Below, piece after piece: positions 9,225-16,805 of a DNA stretch of 64,000 nt. The number at the start of each line of letters is the position of its first letter. Position 1 is the first letter of the stretch. Source of the stretch: Salipiger abyssi (GTDB lineage: Bacteria; Pseudomonadota; Alphaproteobacteria; Rhodobacterales; Rhodobacteraceae); contig NZ_JAEKIS010000004.1 in NCBI RefSeq assembly GCF_017311415.1, forward strand, positions 244,655 through 308,654. The letters are read 5' to 3'. The position numbers and the translations under genes were made by a program. The notes under the pieces are model-generated. The model did not search any database, was not told the origin of the DNA, and was given only the letters and a program-made list of their open reading frames with translations.

Positions 9225-9243
9225 CCCCGGATCAAGTCCGGGG
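9225..9243. repeat. Short palindromic repeat CCCCGG-N7-CCGGGG
   Basis: CCCCGG ATCAAGT CCGGGG. I recall this intergenic palindrome as common in alphaproteobacterial genomes. It sits between two terminators and has no obvious role in either neighbouring gene. Confidence 0.5.
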
Positions 9244-9271
9244 CGTTGGGTCACCCGCCCGGCCCAGACGC

Positions 9272-9299
9272 AAAAAAGCCCCCCGCCGCAGCGGAGGGC
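9272..9299 (-). terminator. Rho-independent terminator after the ridA-like gene
   Basis: Read on the minus strand: GCCCTCCGC, loop TGCG, GCGGGGGGC (one G-U pair), then TTTTTT. It closes the minus-strand RidA/dehydrogenase operon. Confidence 0.85.
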
Positions 9300-9327
9300 C
9301 AGTCGGGGAGATAGGGGAAGGCGCGGC

Positions 9328-9672
9328 TTACTTCGCCGCCACCGTGGTGATCTCGACCAGCGTGCCCGGGGAGAGCTCGGCACCGCCGATATAGGCGCGC
9401 ACCGGGAAATGCGCCGGATCCAGCCATTCGGTCCAGGCGGCGTTGAACCCGTCCTTCTGATCGAAGGCGGCGGAATAGATCGTCACCGAGAGCAGCTTTT
9501 CCTTGGAGCTGCCGGCCAGCGCCAGAAGCTCGTCGAGCTTGCCGAAGATCTCCTCGGCCTGGCCCTTCATGTCCTTGCTCTTGTCGCTGGCAACCAGCCC
9601 GCCGATATAGAGCGTGTCGCCATGCTCGACGACGCGGTGGTGGATCTTGCCCGGAATGTGACGGGTGATCAT
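9328..9672 (-). CDS. RidA/YjgF family protein (imine/enamine deaminase-like)
   Basis: A 114-residue single-domain protein of the RidA/YER057c/UK114 family, which trims reactive enamine/imine products to keto acids plus ammonia. Family pattern: 'HHRVVEHGDTLYIGGLVA' early, 'QAEEIFGKLDELLALAGSSKEKLLSVTIY' in the middle, and C-terminal 'FPVRAYIGGAELSPGTLVEI', which has the usual P-x-R...LV-E arrangement including the Arg that salt-bridges the substrate carboxylate. It overlaps the preceding FAD dehydrogenase subunit gene by 4 bp, so it is co-translated with an imine-producing enzyme. That makes a detoxifying or product-releasing role plausible. Confidence 0.88.
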   Translation of the reverse strand: MITRHIPGKIHHRVVEHGDTLYIGGLVASDKSKDMKGQAEEIFGKLDELLALAGSSKEKLLSVTIYSAAFDQKDGFNAAWTEWLDPAHFPVRAYIGGAELSPGTLVEITTVAAK

Positions 9673-10820
9673 GAGGTTCTCCTAGTCTGGGATTGTGCTT
9701 CGGCGGAGGCCGCGAAGCGGGTGATGGAAAACGGTGCGATCTCGGGCGCCAGCCGCCCGGTCGCGATAAGATCGGCCATCAGCGCGCCCGTCGCGGGGCC
9801 GAGCTGAAAGCCATGGGCCGAGAAGCCGAAGGCGTGAAAGGCACTCTCGTGCCGTGCCGAACGGCCGATCACCGGCAGGCGGTCGGGCATACGCCCCTCG
9901 ATGCCGGACCAGCAACGCTGGATCGCGGCACCCGCCATGAGCGGAAAGATCTCACGCGCGGTGCGGGCGGTCTGCGCCAGCTCGCGAAAGTCGATATCGG
10001 TGCGGTTGCGCGCCGGATCGACGCGGCCCAGCCGGGCGCCGCCGATCACCACCGTGCCGTTCGGCATCTGCTTGAAGGACAGCTGGCGCCGCGCCACGCC
10101 CACCACCGCCGAACAGAAGGGGCGCATGCGCTGGGTCACCATCATCAGCGGCGCGATGGGCTCCACCGGCGCGACATCGCCGATCTGCGCGGCGATGCCG
10201 CCGGCCCAGGCGCCGGCGCAGTTCAGCACCCGGCCGGCGGTCCACACCGCCTCCGGCGTCTCGGCACGCCACAACCCGGCCTCGTGGCTGAGACGCCGCA
10301 CCTGCTGCCCCTCGTGGATCGCCACGCCCTGCGCCCGCGCGCGGCGGGCAAAAGCGCGCGTGGTCTGGAAGGGCTGGGCAAAGCCGTCCTCCGACACGAG
10401 CGCCCCGGTGCAATGCTCCGCAACCGCCGGCAGCAGGACCCGCAGCTCTTTGCGGTCGATGATCGTCTCATGGGTGAAGCCCTCTGCGCGCATGCGTTCG
10501 GCACGGGCGGCGAGAAACGCCAGGTCGTCCTCGCTCTCGGCGACCTTGACCTGCGGCACCGGGTGAAAGCCGCACTCCTCGCCGACGATGTCGGAGATCC
10601 GGTGCCACATCTGCATGGACCGCTCGGCCAGCGGCACCTCTTCCAGATCGCGCCAGAGCCGCCGCACGCCGCCGGCATTCACCCCCGAGGCGTGCCGCGC
10701 CACGCTGTCCTTTTCCAAGAGCGTCACCCGCAGCCCCGCCTGAGCGGCAAAGAGCGCTGCGGCGCAGCCATGCAGCCCGCCGCCGATCACGAGCAGATCA
10801 GATGCGCGGGGCGGGGTCAT
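9669..10820 (-). CDS. FAD-dependent amino-acid dehydrogenase, catalytic (beta) subunit
   Basis: A 383-residue DAO-family flavoprotein; GGGLHG at residues 13-18 binds FAD. The frame remains open far upstream, but the ATG at 10820 gives the 4-bp ATGA overlap with the preceding alpha-subunit gene and puts the FAD strand at residue 9, so that start is chosen. With the alpha (BFD-type Fe-S/FAD) and gamma (2Fe-2S) subunits upstream, the set resembles HcnABC, opine oxidase and D-hydroxyproline dehydrogenase trimers. In that group the beta subunit oxidises a secondary or D-amino acid and electrons leave through the Fe-S subunits to the respiratory chain. The RidA gene downstream agrees with an imine product. 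No hydroxyproline epimerase or opine gene is nearby, so the substrate is open. Confidence 0.85.
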   Translation of the reverse strand: MTPPRASDLLVIGGGLHGCAAALFAAQAGLRVTLLEKDSVARHASGVNAGGVRRLWRDLEEVPLAERSMQMWHRISDIVGEECGFHPVPQVKVAESEDDLAFLAARAERMRAEGFTHETIIDRKELRVLLPAVAEHCTGALVSEDGFAQPFQTTRAFARRARAQGVAIHEGQQVRRLSHEAGLWRAETPEAVWTAGRVLNCAGAWAGGIAAQIGDVAPVEPIAPLMMVTQRMRPFCSAVVGVARRQLSFKQMPNGTVVIGGARLGRVDPARNRTDIDFRELAQTARTAREIFPLMAGAAIQRCWSGIEGRMPDRLPVIGRSARHESAFHAFGFSAHGFQLGPATGALMADLIATGRLAPEIAPFSITRFAASAEAQSQTRRTS

Positions 10821-12196
10821 TCCTCGTCGGGCACGAATTCGGCCAGCTCGCTCAACGACAACGGCTTGAGCGGCGGGCGGATGCGGAAATAGCCGGTCTC
10901 GTCCGGGCTGCGCCCGCTGCTCTCGGCCAGAAGCGCCGTCACCGCGAGCCCGCAGACACGGCCCTGACAGGGGCCCATGCCGGTGCGCAGGAAGGATTTC
11001 ACCTGGTTCGGCCCGGGTGCGTGGGCCTTTGCGGCGGCGCGGACCTGCCCGGCGGTGACCTCTTCGCAGCGGCAGACCAGCGTGTCCTCCGCCGGCGAGA
11101 GCGCCTGCGCGCAGGGCGCATAGAGCGTCTCCAGGAACGGCCGCACCGCCGCGTCCCGCGCCAGCGCGCGGCGCAGCTTTGCGATCTCGGGCGAGGCCGC
11201 CTGCCCTGCCCTTTCCGCCACCCGCAGCGCCGCCAGCCGCCCAGCCAGCGCCGCCGAGCGCGCGCCCCGGATGCCCGCACCGTCGCCCGCCACAAAAAGC
11301 CCGGGCACCGAGCTTTCGCCATAAGCGTCGCAAACCGGAACAAAGGCGCGCTGGCTGTCGTGCCAGCGATGCTCGCAGCGCATCAGCCGGGTGACCTGCG
11401 GATTGGGCACCACCCCGTGATGCAGCCCGGCGCTGCCCGTCTCGATCCGGTGGGCGCGCCCACGGGAGCGAAAGCTTACCGCCTCCAGCCGATCCTCGCC
11501 CTCCAGCACGATGTCGCGCGCGTCACGGTAGATCGGCACCCCGGCGCGGCGCAGCCTTGCCAGCAGCCCCGCTCCCTTCACCAGATAGCCCGCCCCGCGC
11601 AAGGCGCGCGGCAGGTGTTTCAGCGCGCGGCGCATGTTCTCCGCCGGCACTGTCTCGACAATGGCGCGGGGCGGACGGCCCGCCGCCACGAGCTGCGCCG
11701 CCAGCAGCAGTTGCAGCGGCCCGCAGCCCACAAGCACCGGAGACTCCGCCAATACGCCGGCGCTTTTCATCAGGATCTGCAAGGCGCCGGTGGTGGTCAC
11801 CCCGGGCAATGTCCAGCCGGGCAGCGGCATGGGCCGTTCCAGCGCGCCGGTGGCCACGATCAGCGCATTGGCCTCGACCACGCGCGAGCCCTCATCCGTG
11901 GAATAGGACAGCACAAAACCGGCGCCGTCCTCCTCGATATGCCAGACCGAGGCGCCCGCCAGATGCACGCTGCCGCTTTGCGCAAAGGCCTGCGCCAACC
12001 CGGCCCCCGCGCGATAGTCGGGTCCCAGCAGCGCCTGCCGTTGCTGCGGCGCACGGGTGATGTCGCGATAGATCTGCCCGCCCGGGCGCGGCGCCTCGTC
12101 CAGCACCGTCACGCTCAGCCCGTTCTGCCGCGCCGCCACAGCCGCCGCCATGCCCGCGGGGCCGGCACCGACGATGCACAGATCCTTCCGGCTCAT
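10817..12196 (-). CDS. FAD/NAD(P)-binding dehydrogenase alpha subunit with BFD-like [2Fe-2S] domain
   Basis: A 459-residue pyridine-nucleotide-disulfide-oxidoreductase-like protein. Residues 6-16 'CIVGAGPAGMA' bind FAD; a second dinucleotide motif 'VLVGCGPLQLLLAAQL' lies in the middle, and 'VPGLFVAGDGAGI' is the second FAD contact. The C-terminal part has the BFD-type cysteine set 'VCRCEEVT' and 'GMGPCQGRVCG', giving four ligands for a [2Fe-2S] cluster. This architecture is that of HcnB/OoxA/LhpF-type alpha subunits that relay electrons from the DAO-type beta subunit. It overlaps its neighbours on both sides by 4 bp (beta subunit downstream, gamma upstream), showing tight coupling of a three-subunit enzyme. 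Confidence 0.9.
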   Translation of the reverse strand: MSRKDLCIVGAGPAGMAAAVAARQNGLSVTVLDEAPRPGGQIYRDITRAPQQRQALLGPDYRAGAGLAQAFAQSGSVHLAGASVWHIEEDGAGFVLSYSTDEGSRVVEANALIVATGALERPMPLPGWTLPGVTTTGALQILMKSAGVLAESPVLVGCGPLQLLLAAQLVAAGRPPRAIVETVPAENMRRALKHLPRALRGAGYLVKGAGLLARLRRAGVPIYRDARDIVLEGEDRLEAVSFRSRGRAHRIETGSAGLHHGVVPNPQVTRLMRCEHRWHDSQRAFVPVCDAYGESSVPGLFVAGDGAGIRGARSAALAGRLAALRVAERAGQAASPEIAKLRRALARDAAVRPFLETLYAPCAQALSPAEDTLVCRCEEVTAGQVRAAAKAHAPGPNQVKSFLRTGMGPCQGRVCGLAVTALLAESSGRSPDETGYFRIRPPLKPLSLSELAEFVPDEE

Positions 12197-12474
12197 GCGG
12201 CGCCCTTCTGGCGCGTCACCGCCATGCCCTCGCGGATCTCGGTCATGCAGGCCTGCCGGTTGGGCCGTCCGTCAATGGTCACCAGGCATTCGAAACAGGT
12301 CCCCATCATGCAATAGGGCGCCCGTGCCGTTCCGCTAACAGGCGTGTCGCGAAAGGCGCCGACATTGCCCGCCAGCAGCGCCGCGGCGACCGTCTCGCCC
12401 GCCTGCGCCTGCATCGGCCTGCCCTCGAAGGTGAAATGCACCGGCGTCGTGACCGGTTCTGAACGGGTATACAT
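12193..12474 (-). CDS. (2Fe-2S)-binding gamma subunit of the amino-acid dehydrogenase
   Basis: A 93-residue protein like the N-terminal ferredoxin domain of sarcosine oxidase alpha, HcnA or OoxC. 'FTFEGRPMQAQAGETVAAALL' is the usual beginning and 'YCMMGTCFECLVTIDG' plus 'QACMTE' supply the four Cys of a [2Fe-2S] cluster. I start it at the ATG 12474 ('MYTRSEPV'). The frame runs on to 12546, but the extra residues are unlike the family and would cover a palindrome (12493-12523). It overlaps the alpha-subunit gene by 4 bp and is the first gene of the gamma-alpha-beta-RidA operon, divergent from a LysR regulator. Confidence 0.85.
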   Translation of the reverse strand: MYTRSEPVTTPVHFTFEGRPMQAQAGETVAAALLAGNVGAFRDTPVSGTARAPYCMMGTCFECLVTIDGRPNRQACMTEIREGMAVTRQKGAA

Positions 12475-12492
12475 GGGCGGCGGCAGGCTCTT

Positions 12493-12523
12493 GGCTGGGA
12501 AAGGAAATTCGCTGTTCCCAGCC
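12493..12523. promoter_or_regulatory. Inverted repeat GGCTGGGAA-N13-TTCCCAGCC (candidate operator or leader hairpin)
   Basis: A perfect 9-bp inverted repeat lies just upstream of the gamma-subunit start and about 70 bp from the divergent LysR start. It may be the operator of that LysR regulator or an RNA hairpin in the leader of the dehydrogenase operon. Confidence 0.4.
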
Positions 12524-12553
12524 AGTTTCCTTGCAAATGAGCCCATAAATCAA

Positions 12554-12589
12554 ATAACAATAATACCGACCTATATGCGGGAATGTTAT
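12554..12589. promoter_or_regulatory. Inverted repeat ATAACA-N24-TGTTAT in the divergent promoter region
   Basis: The repeat lies in the AT-rich core between the dehydrogenase operon and the LysR gene, ending 4 bp before the LysR ATG. It is a candidate regulator site or promoter overlap; unproven. Confidence 0.3.
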
Positions 12590-12593
12590 AGAA

Positions 12594-13502
12594 ATGCTGT
12601 CGCAGCGCGCCCTTGAGGCGTTTCACACCGTGCTCGAATGCGGCAGCGTCTCGGGTGCCGCGGAAATCATGAACGTGTCGCAGCCGGCGGTGAGCCGGCT
12701 GATCCGCGATCTCGAGACCCGCACCGGGCTGCGGCTCTTCACCCGCTTCGGCGGCAAGATCGTGCCCACCCCCGAGGCGCGGCAGCTCGCCGTCGAGGTC
12801 GAACGCGCCTTTGTCGGGCTCGGCGCCATCGAAAAGACCGCACGCGACATCAGACTCGGCAAGCAAAGCACGGTCTCTATCGCCGCCATGCCCGCGCTGG
12901 CGCATTCAGTGCTGCCCGACACGCTGGTGGAGCTGCTGGAGTCGCGCCCGGATTTCCGCATTTCGCTGGAATCCATGCAGACCAACAACGTGATCCGCCG
13001 CGTCGCCACCCGGCAGAGCCAGCTCGGCTTCACCTCGCCCACGCGGCACGAGCACGATGTCGACCTGATCCGCACCGTCGAGCTGCCCTATCTCTGCATC
13101 CTGCCGCGCAGTCATCCGCTGGCGGCGCGGGACCGCCTCTGCTTCGACGATTTCCTCGGGCACAGGGTGGTCGCCTACTCGGACAATACCGCCACCGGCA
13201 GCATGATGAACCGGGCCTTTGCACAGATGACCGAAAGCCCCGAAGTGGTGGTGCGTTCGCATCTGTCGACCATCGTCTCAGCGCTTGTTCTGCGCGGGTT
13301 GGGCGTATCGCTGGTCGATCCGTTCACTGCACGGGTGCATGCGGATCAGGGCGGGCTGGTGCGGCCCTTCGAAGGCGCCCATCGTTTCCGGCTGGCGATC
13401 ATCCGCCCGCGCGGCATGATGCTTGGCCCGGATCTCGAAGCGCTGCTCGAGACCTTCGACCGGCAGCTGCTCACCTATGAGCCCGCGCCGGATACCGCAT
13501 AG
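12594..13502 (+). CDS. LysR family transcriptional regulator
   Basis: A 302-residue LTTR. The N-terminal winged HTH runs over residues 3-62 ('ALEAFHTVLECGSVSGAAEI ... SQPAVSRLIRDLE'), then the linker helix and a periplasmic-binding-like effector domain from about residue 90. It is transcribed divergently from the three-subunit amino-acid dehydrogenase operon, and inverted repeats lie in the shared spacer, so it most likely controls that operon and itself. The effector is probably the amino acid oxidised. It converges with the next LysR gene with only 15 bp between stops. Confidence 0.92.
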   Translation: MLSQRALEAFHTVLECGSVSGAAEIMNVSQPAVSRLIRDLETRTGLRLFTRFGGKIVPTPEARQLAVEVERAFVGLGAIEKTARDIRLGKQSTVSIAAMPALAHSVLPDTLVELLESRPDFRISLESMQTNNVIRRVATRQSQLGFTSPTRHEHDVDLIRTVELPYLCILPRSHPLAARDRLCFDDFLGHRVVAYSDNTATGSMMNRAFAQMTESPEVVVRSHLSTIVSALVLRGLGVSLVDPFTARVHADQGGLVRPFEGAHRFRLAIIRPRGMMLGPDLEALLETFDRQLLTYEPAPDTA

Positions 13503-13517
13503 AGCCGGCTGATACCC

Positions 13518-14435
13518 TCAATCCCCGGGCGCAACAGGGCGGAGCGCCGCCCCGGACCCAACCAGCCAATCGAGAAAGCCGGCGAGTGGGCGTCCCGCCG
13601 GTCGGAACTTCGGCCAGACGAGAAAATACGTCCCATCCACATCGACATAGCCAGAGCTGGCCGGCACCACCCGTCCGCGCCGCAATTCCTGCCGCGCGAG
13701 AAACTCCGGCAAAAGTGCAACCCCCGCCCCGCCGGCGGTCGCCTCGGCCATATGAGTGAACTGGTCGAACAGCATGCCGCGCAGCCGCGTCGCGTCGATC
13801 CCCTGCGCCCTGAACCAGTCCTCCCAGGCGCCGGGGCGGCTTTCGAGATGCAGCAGCGGCTGGGTCAGCAGGCGCTCCGGCAGCAATGGCAGGCCATCTC
13901 TGAACTCCGGCGCACAAACGGCGATGACGCGCTCTTTCAGCAGGGGCAGATGATGCGCGCCGGGCCAGTCCGCCGTTCCGAAATGAATCGCGGCGTCAAA
14001 ATCCTCGTGCTCGAAATCGAACGGTTTGGTGCGGGTGCTCTGGTTGACGAGAATGTCTGGATGCGCCTCGCGAAACCGTTGCAGATGCTGCCCCAGCCAG
14101 TGCGTGCCGAAGGAAGGCAGCACCGCCAGATTCAGACTGTCTCGCGATCCGCTCGCCTTCACCTTGAGGCTGGCGCGGGCGAGATCGTTCAGGCAATCCC
14201 GTACCGCCCGGGCATAAGAGACGCCCGCAGGGGTCAGCCGCAGCGCCTTGCCCTCGCGCAGGAAAAGCGACACGCCAATCTGCTCTTCGAGAACCTTGAG
14301 CTGACGGCTGACCGCCGAATGGGTCAGTGCAAGATCCTCCGCCGCAGCCGTCGCCGTGCCGAGGCGCTCGACCGCTTCGAGCGCGAGCAGCGATGTGATG
14401 GAGGGCAGGAAGCGGCGCGGCGCGATCATCTGCAA
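13518..14435 (-). CDS. LysR family regulator, GcvA type
   Basis: A 305-residue LTTR whose N-terminus 'RRFLPSITSLLALEAVERLG ... ALTHSAVSRQLKVLEEQIGV' is of the GcvA subgroup ('LPSL..L..FEAAAR' start). The effector domain contains 'DAAIHFGTADWPGAHHLPLL', the typical GcvA-like stretch. It is divergent from the FAD oxidase gene at 14545 and probably regulates it. The short spacer contains CTTG-N6-CAAG (14448-14461) and TTTCCGG/CCGGAAA repeats. The start at 14435 is the ATG fitting the family N-terminus; a second ATG two codons inside is possible. Confidence 0.9.
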   Translation of the reverse strand: MQMIAPRRFLPSITSLLALEAVERLGTATAAAEDLALTHSAVSRQLKVLEEQIGVSLFLREGKALRLTPAGVSYARAVRDCLNDLARASLKVKASGSRDSLNLAVLPSFGTHWLGQHLQRFREAHPDILVNQSTRTKPFDFEHEDFDAAIHFGTADWPGAHHLPLLKERVIAVCAPEFRDGLPLLPERLLTQPLLHLESRPGAWEDWFRAQGIDATRLRGMLFDQFTHMAEATAGGAGVALLPEFLARQELRRGRVVPASSGYVDVDGTYFLVWPKFRPAGRPLAGFLDWLVGSGAALRPVAPGD

Positions 14436-14480
14436 TTTCCTCCAATGCTTGTTCGATCAAGTCAATATTTTTAGCTCTCA

Positions 14481-14518
14481 TTTCCGGATATGTGTTCTAT
14501 GACCGCACAAACCGGAAA
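14481..14518. promoter_or_regulatory. Inverted repeat TTTCCGG-N24-CCGGAAA upstream of the FAD oxidase
   Basis: A 7-bp inverted repeat occupies the middle of the 109-bp divergent spacer between the GcvA-type regulator and the FAD oxidase. It could be a regulator site; weak evidence. Confidence 0.3.
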
Positions 14519-14544
14519 GCGTTGCCCGGCAAGGGAGGCCCGCT

Positions 14545-15864
14545 TTGACATCTGAACATCCGCAAAATCTCTGGCGGCACAGCCACCGGACGACCTCGAA
14601 CCCTATCCCACTGAGCGCCGGAGAAGAGGCCGATCTTCTGGTGATCGGGGGCGGCTTCACCGGATGCGCCGCCGCGCTGGAAGCGGCAAAGGAAGGTGCG
14701 CGCGTTGTGGTGCTGGAGGGCCGGACGATCGGACATGGCGGCTCCGGGCGCAATGTCGGGCTGGTGAATGCCGGTCTTTGGCTGCCGCCGGATGAGATCG
14801 GCGCAAAGCTCGGACAGGAGGCCGGAACGCGCCTGATCGACACGCTTTCGGACGCGCCGGATCTGGTCTTCCGGCTGATCGAGCACTACGGGATCTCCTG
14901 CGAGGCGACCCGCAACGGAACTCTGCACCTCGCCCACGCACCCTCTGGGCTCAGGGATCTGCAAAGCCGGTTCCGGCAGGGCAACCGGAGCGGCGCGCCG
15001 CTGCAACTGCTCGATGCCGCAGAGACCGCGCGGCGGACGGGGTCGCGGGCGTTTTTCGGAGGGCTCTTCGACCCGCGCGCCGGGACGGTGCAACCGCTCG
15101 GCTACTGCCGGGGACTGGCGCAGGCGGCACGGAGCCACGGGGCGCGGATCTTCGAAAACACTCTGGTACGCGCGATCCGCCATGACGGCACGGTCTGGAC
15201 CGCAGAAGCCAACGACCGGCAGGTGCGCGCGCCGGCGCTGCTACTGGCGACCAACGCCTATGCGGATGGCATCGCCGGGGCACCGGCACGGGAATTCGTT
15301 CCGGTGCATTTCAGCCAATTCGCCACGGCACCCTTACCCGAAGCAAGGCGACGCCATATCCTGCCCGGCGGCGAAGGCTGCTGGGACACAGATCTGGTCA
15401 TGAGCTCGATCCGCGTCGACCGCGACGGGCGGGTGATTGTCGGCGGCGTCGGCAACGCCGAGGGACCGGGCGGCATCGTCCACCGCAATTGGGCAGAACG
15501 GAAACTGGCGCAGATCTACCCCGAACTTGCGGGCACGCCCTTCGAACATGCCTGGTCCGGCGCCATCGCGATGACCGCGGACCACCTGCCAAAGGTGCTG
15601 TCCTTCGGTCCGGCCGCGCTATCGGTCTTCGGCTATTCCGGGCGGGGCATCGGGCCGGGCACGGTGTTCGGAACCCGGGCCGCGCGGGCGCTGCTGTTCG
15701 GCGAAATCGATGGCCTGCCGGTGCCGGTCACCGACCGGTACAGCGAGCGGTTCAAGTCCCCGCGCACCGCCTTTACCGAAGCCGGCGCGATGCTGATGCA
15801 CGGCCTTCGCCCCGCCCCGTTTGCCGGCGCGCGAGCGCCCACCGCGTCGAAACCGAAGACATGA
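14545..15864 (+). CDS. FAD-dependent oxidoreductase (OrdL/PuuB-like DAO family)
   Basis: A 439-residue flavoprotein. An N-terminal extension of about 28 residues ('NLWRHSHRTT') precedes the FAD strand, GGGFTG is at residues 35-40, and 'GHGGSGRNVGLVNAGLW' follows; this is the layout of gamma-glutamylputrescine oxidase-like OrdL proteins. The C-terminal 'SVFGYSGRGIGPGTVFGTRAARAL' closes the FAD site. The start is a TTG at 14545 preceded by GGGAGG at a spacing of 7; no ATG fits. It stands alone, divergent from a GcvA-type LysR gene, and ends at a strong shared terminator. The substrate is probably a secondary amine or amino acid but is not determined. Confidence 0.85.
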   Translation: MTSEHPQNLWRHSHRTTSNPIPLSAGEEADLLVIGGGFTGCAAALEAAKEGARVVVLEGRTIGHGGSGRNVGLVNAGLWLPPDEIGAKLGQEAGTRLIDTLSDAPDLVFRLIEHYGISCEATRNGTLHLAHAPSGLRDLQSRFRQGNRSGAPLQLLDAAETARRTGSRAFFGGLFDPRAGTVQPLGYCRGLAQAARSHGARIFENTLVRAIRHDGTVWTAEANDRQVRAPALLLATNAYADGIAGAPAREFVPVHFSQFATAPLPEARRRHILPGGEGCWDTDLVMSSIRVDRDGRVIVGGVGNAEGPGGIVHRNWAERKLAQIYPELAGTPFEHAWSGAIAMTADHLPKVLSFGPAALSVFGYSGRGIGPGTVFGTRAARALLFGEIDGLPVPVTDRYSERFKSPRTAFTEAGAMLMHGLRPAPFAGARAPTASKPKT

Positions 15865-15891
15865 AAAAGCCGGGCTTCGCAAAGCCCGGCT
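15864..15891. terminator. Bidirectional terminator between the FAD oxidase and purU
   Basis: 10-bp stem AGCCGGGCTT / AAGCCCGGCT with loop CGCA. On the minus strand it is followed by TTTTT, and on the plus strand by a looser T-rich CTGTTTCTT. It serves both convergent operons. Confidence 0.85.
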
Positions 15892-15898
15892 CTGTTTC

Positions 15899-16783
15899 TT
15901 ACCCCATGCGCTCGGAGGCGTATTCGCCGGGGCTCGCGGGGAAGACCACGGTCTTGTCGCCGCTCTGGAACACCCGGCGGTGGATATGCGCATGGATGGC
16001 GCGGGCCAGCACCTGGCTTTCCACGTCGCGACCGAGCGAGACGTAATCCTCCGAGCTTTGCGCGTGCGTCACGCGCACCGTGTCCTGCTCGATGATCGGG
16101 CCTTCGTCGAGGTCGGCGGTCACGTAATGCGAGGTTGCGCCGATCAGCTTCACGCCGCGCTCGAAGGCCTGCTTGTAGGGGTTCGCCCCCTTGAAGCTCG
16201 GCAGGAAAGAGTGGTGGATATTGATGATCCGCCCCGACATTTCCCTGCACATCTCGTCGCTGAGGATCTGCATGTAGCGGGCCAGCACGATCAGATCGGC
16301 GCCGGTCTCGCGCACGATGCGCATCTGCTCGGCTTCGGCCTCCGGCTTGTTGGCCTTGGTCACCTTGATGCAGTGGAACGGCAGATCGTGGTTCACCACC
16401 ACTTTCTGATACTCCATGTGGTTCGAGATCACCGCCACGATGTCGATCGGCAGAGCGCCGATGCGCCAGCGGTAGAGCAGGTCGTTCAGGCAGTGGCCGA
16501 AGCGGCTCACCATGATGATGACCTTCATCTTCTCCGAGGGATCGTGGAATTCGTAATCCATGTCGAAGCTCGCGGCGGTCGCGGCGAACCCGTCGCGCAG
16601 CGCCTCGCGGCTGCGGCCCTGCTCCGAGACAAAGCTGAGACGCATGAAAAAGCGGTCATTGGCGATGTCGGAGAATTGCGAGCTGTCGTGGATATTGCAG
16701 CCCTGCTCCGCCAGATAAGCGGAGATCGCCGCCACGATGCCCGGGCGCACCGGGCAGGAGACGGTCAGGATGATCTTGGTCAT
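15899..16783 (-). CDS. purU: Formyltetrahydrofolate deformylase
   Basis: A 294-residue protein with an N-terminal ACT domain ('ILTVSCPVRPGIVAAISAYL') and a C-terminal formyl-transferase-fold hydrolase domain. Catalytic motifs are 'NIHHSFLPSFKGANPY' and 'GATSHYVTADLDEGPIIEQD'. It hydrolyses 10-formyl-THF to formate and THF. The start at 16783 ('MTKIILTV') has AAGG 9 nt upstream; the frame extends upstream but with non-family residues. It is the last gene of the sox-glyA-sdaA operon and regenerates THF from the one-carbon load released by sarcosine oxidation. A strong terminator follows within 10 bp. Confidence 0.95.
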   Translation of the reverse strand: MTKIILTVSCPVRPGIVAAISAYLAEQGCNIHDSSQFSDIANDRFFMRLSFVSEQGRSREALRDGFAATAASFDMDYEFHDPSEKMKVIIMVSRFGHCLNDLLYRWRIGALPIDIVAVISNHMEYQKVVVNHDLPFHCIKVTKANKPEAEAEQMRIVRETGADLIVLARYMQILSDEMCREMSGRIINIHHSFLPSFKGANPYKQAFERGVKLIGATSHYVTADLDEGPIIEQDTVRVTHAQSSEDYVSLGRDVESQVLARAIHAHIHRRVFQSGDKTVVFPASPGEYASERMG

Positions 16784-16805
16784 GTCTGTTGGACCTTTCT
16801 TGAAC

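Noticed and set aside
12475..12546. Extended N-terminus of the gamma subunit from 12546
   Set aside because: No ribosome site, residues unlike the family, and it would place a 9-bp palindrome inside the coding region.
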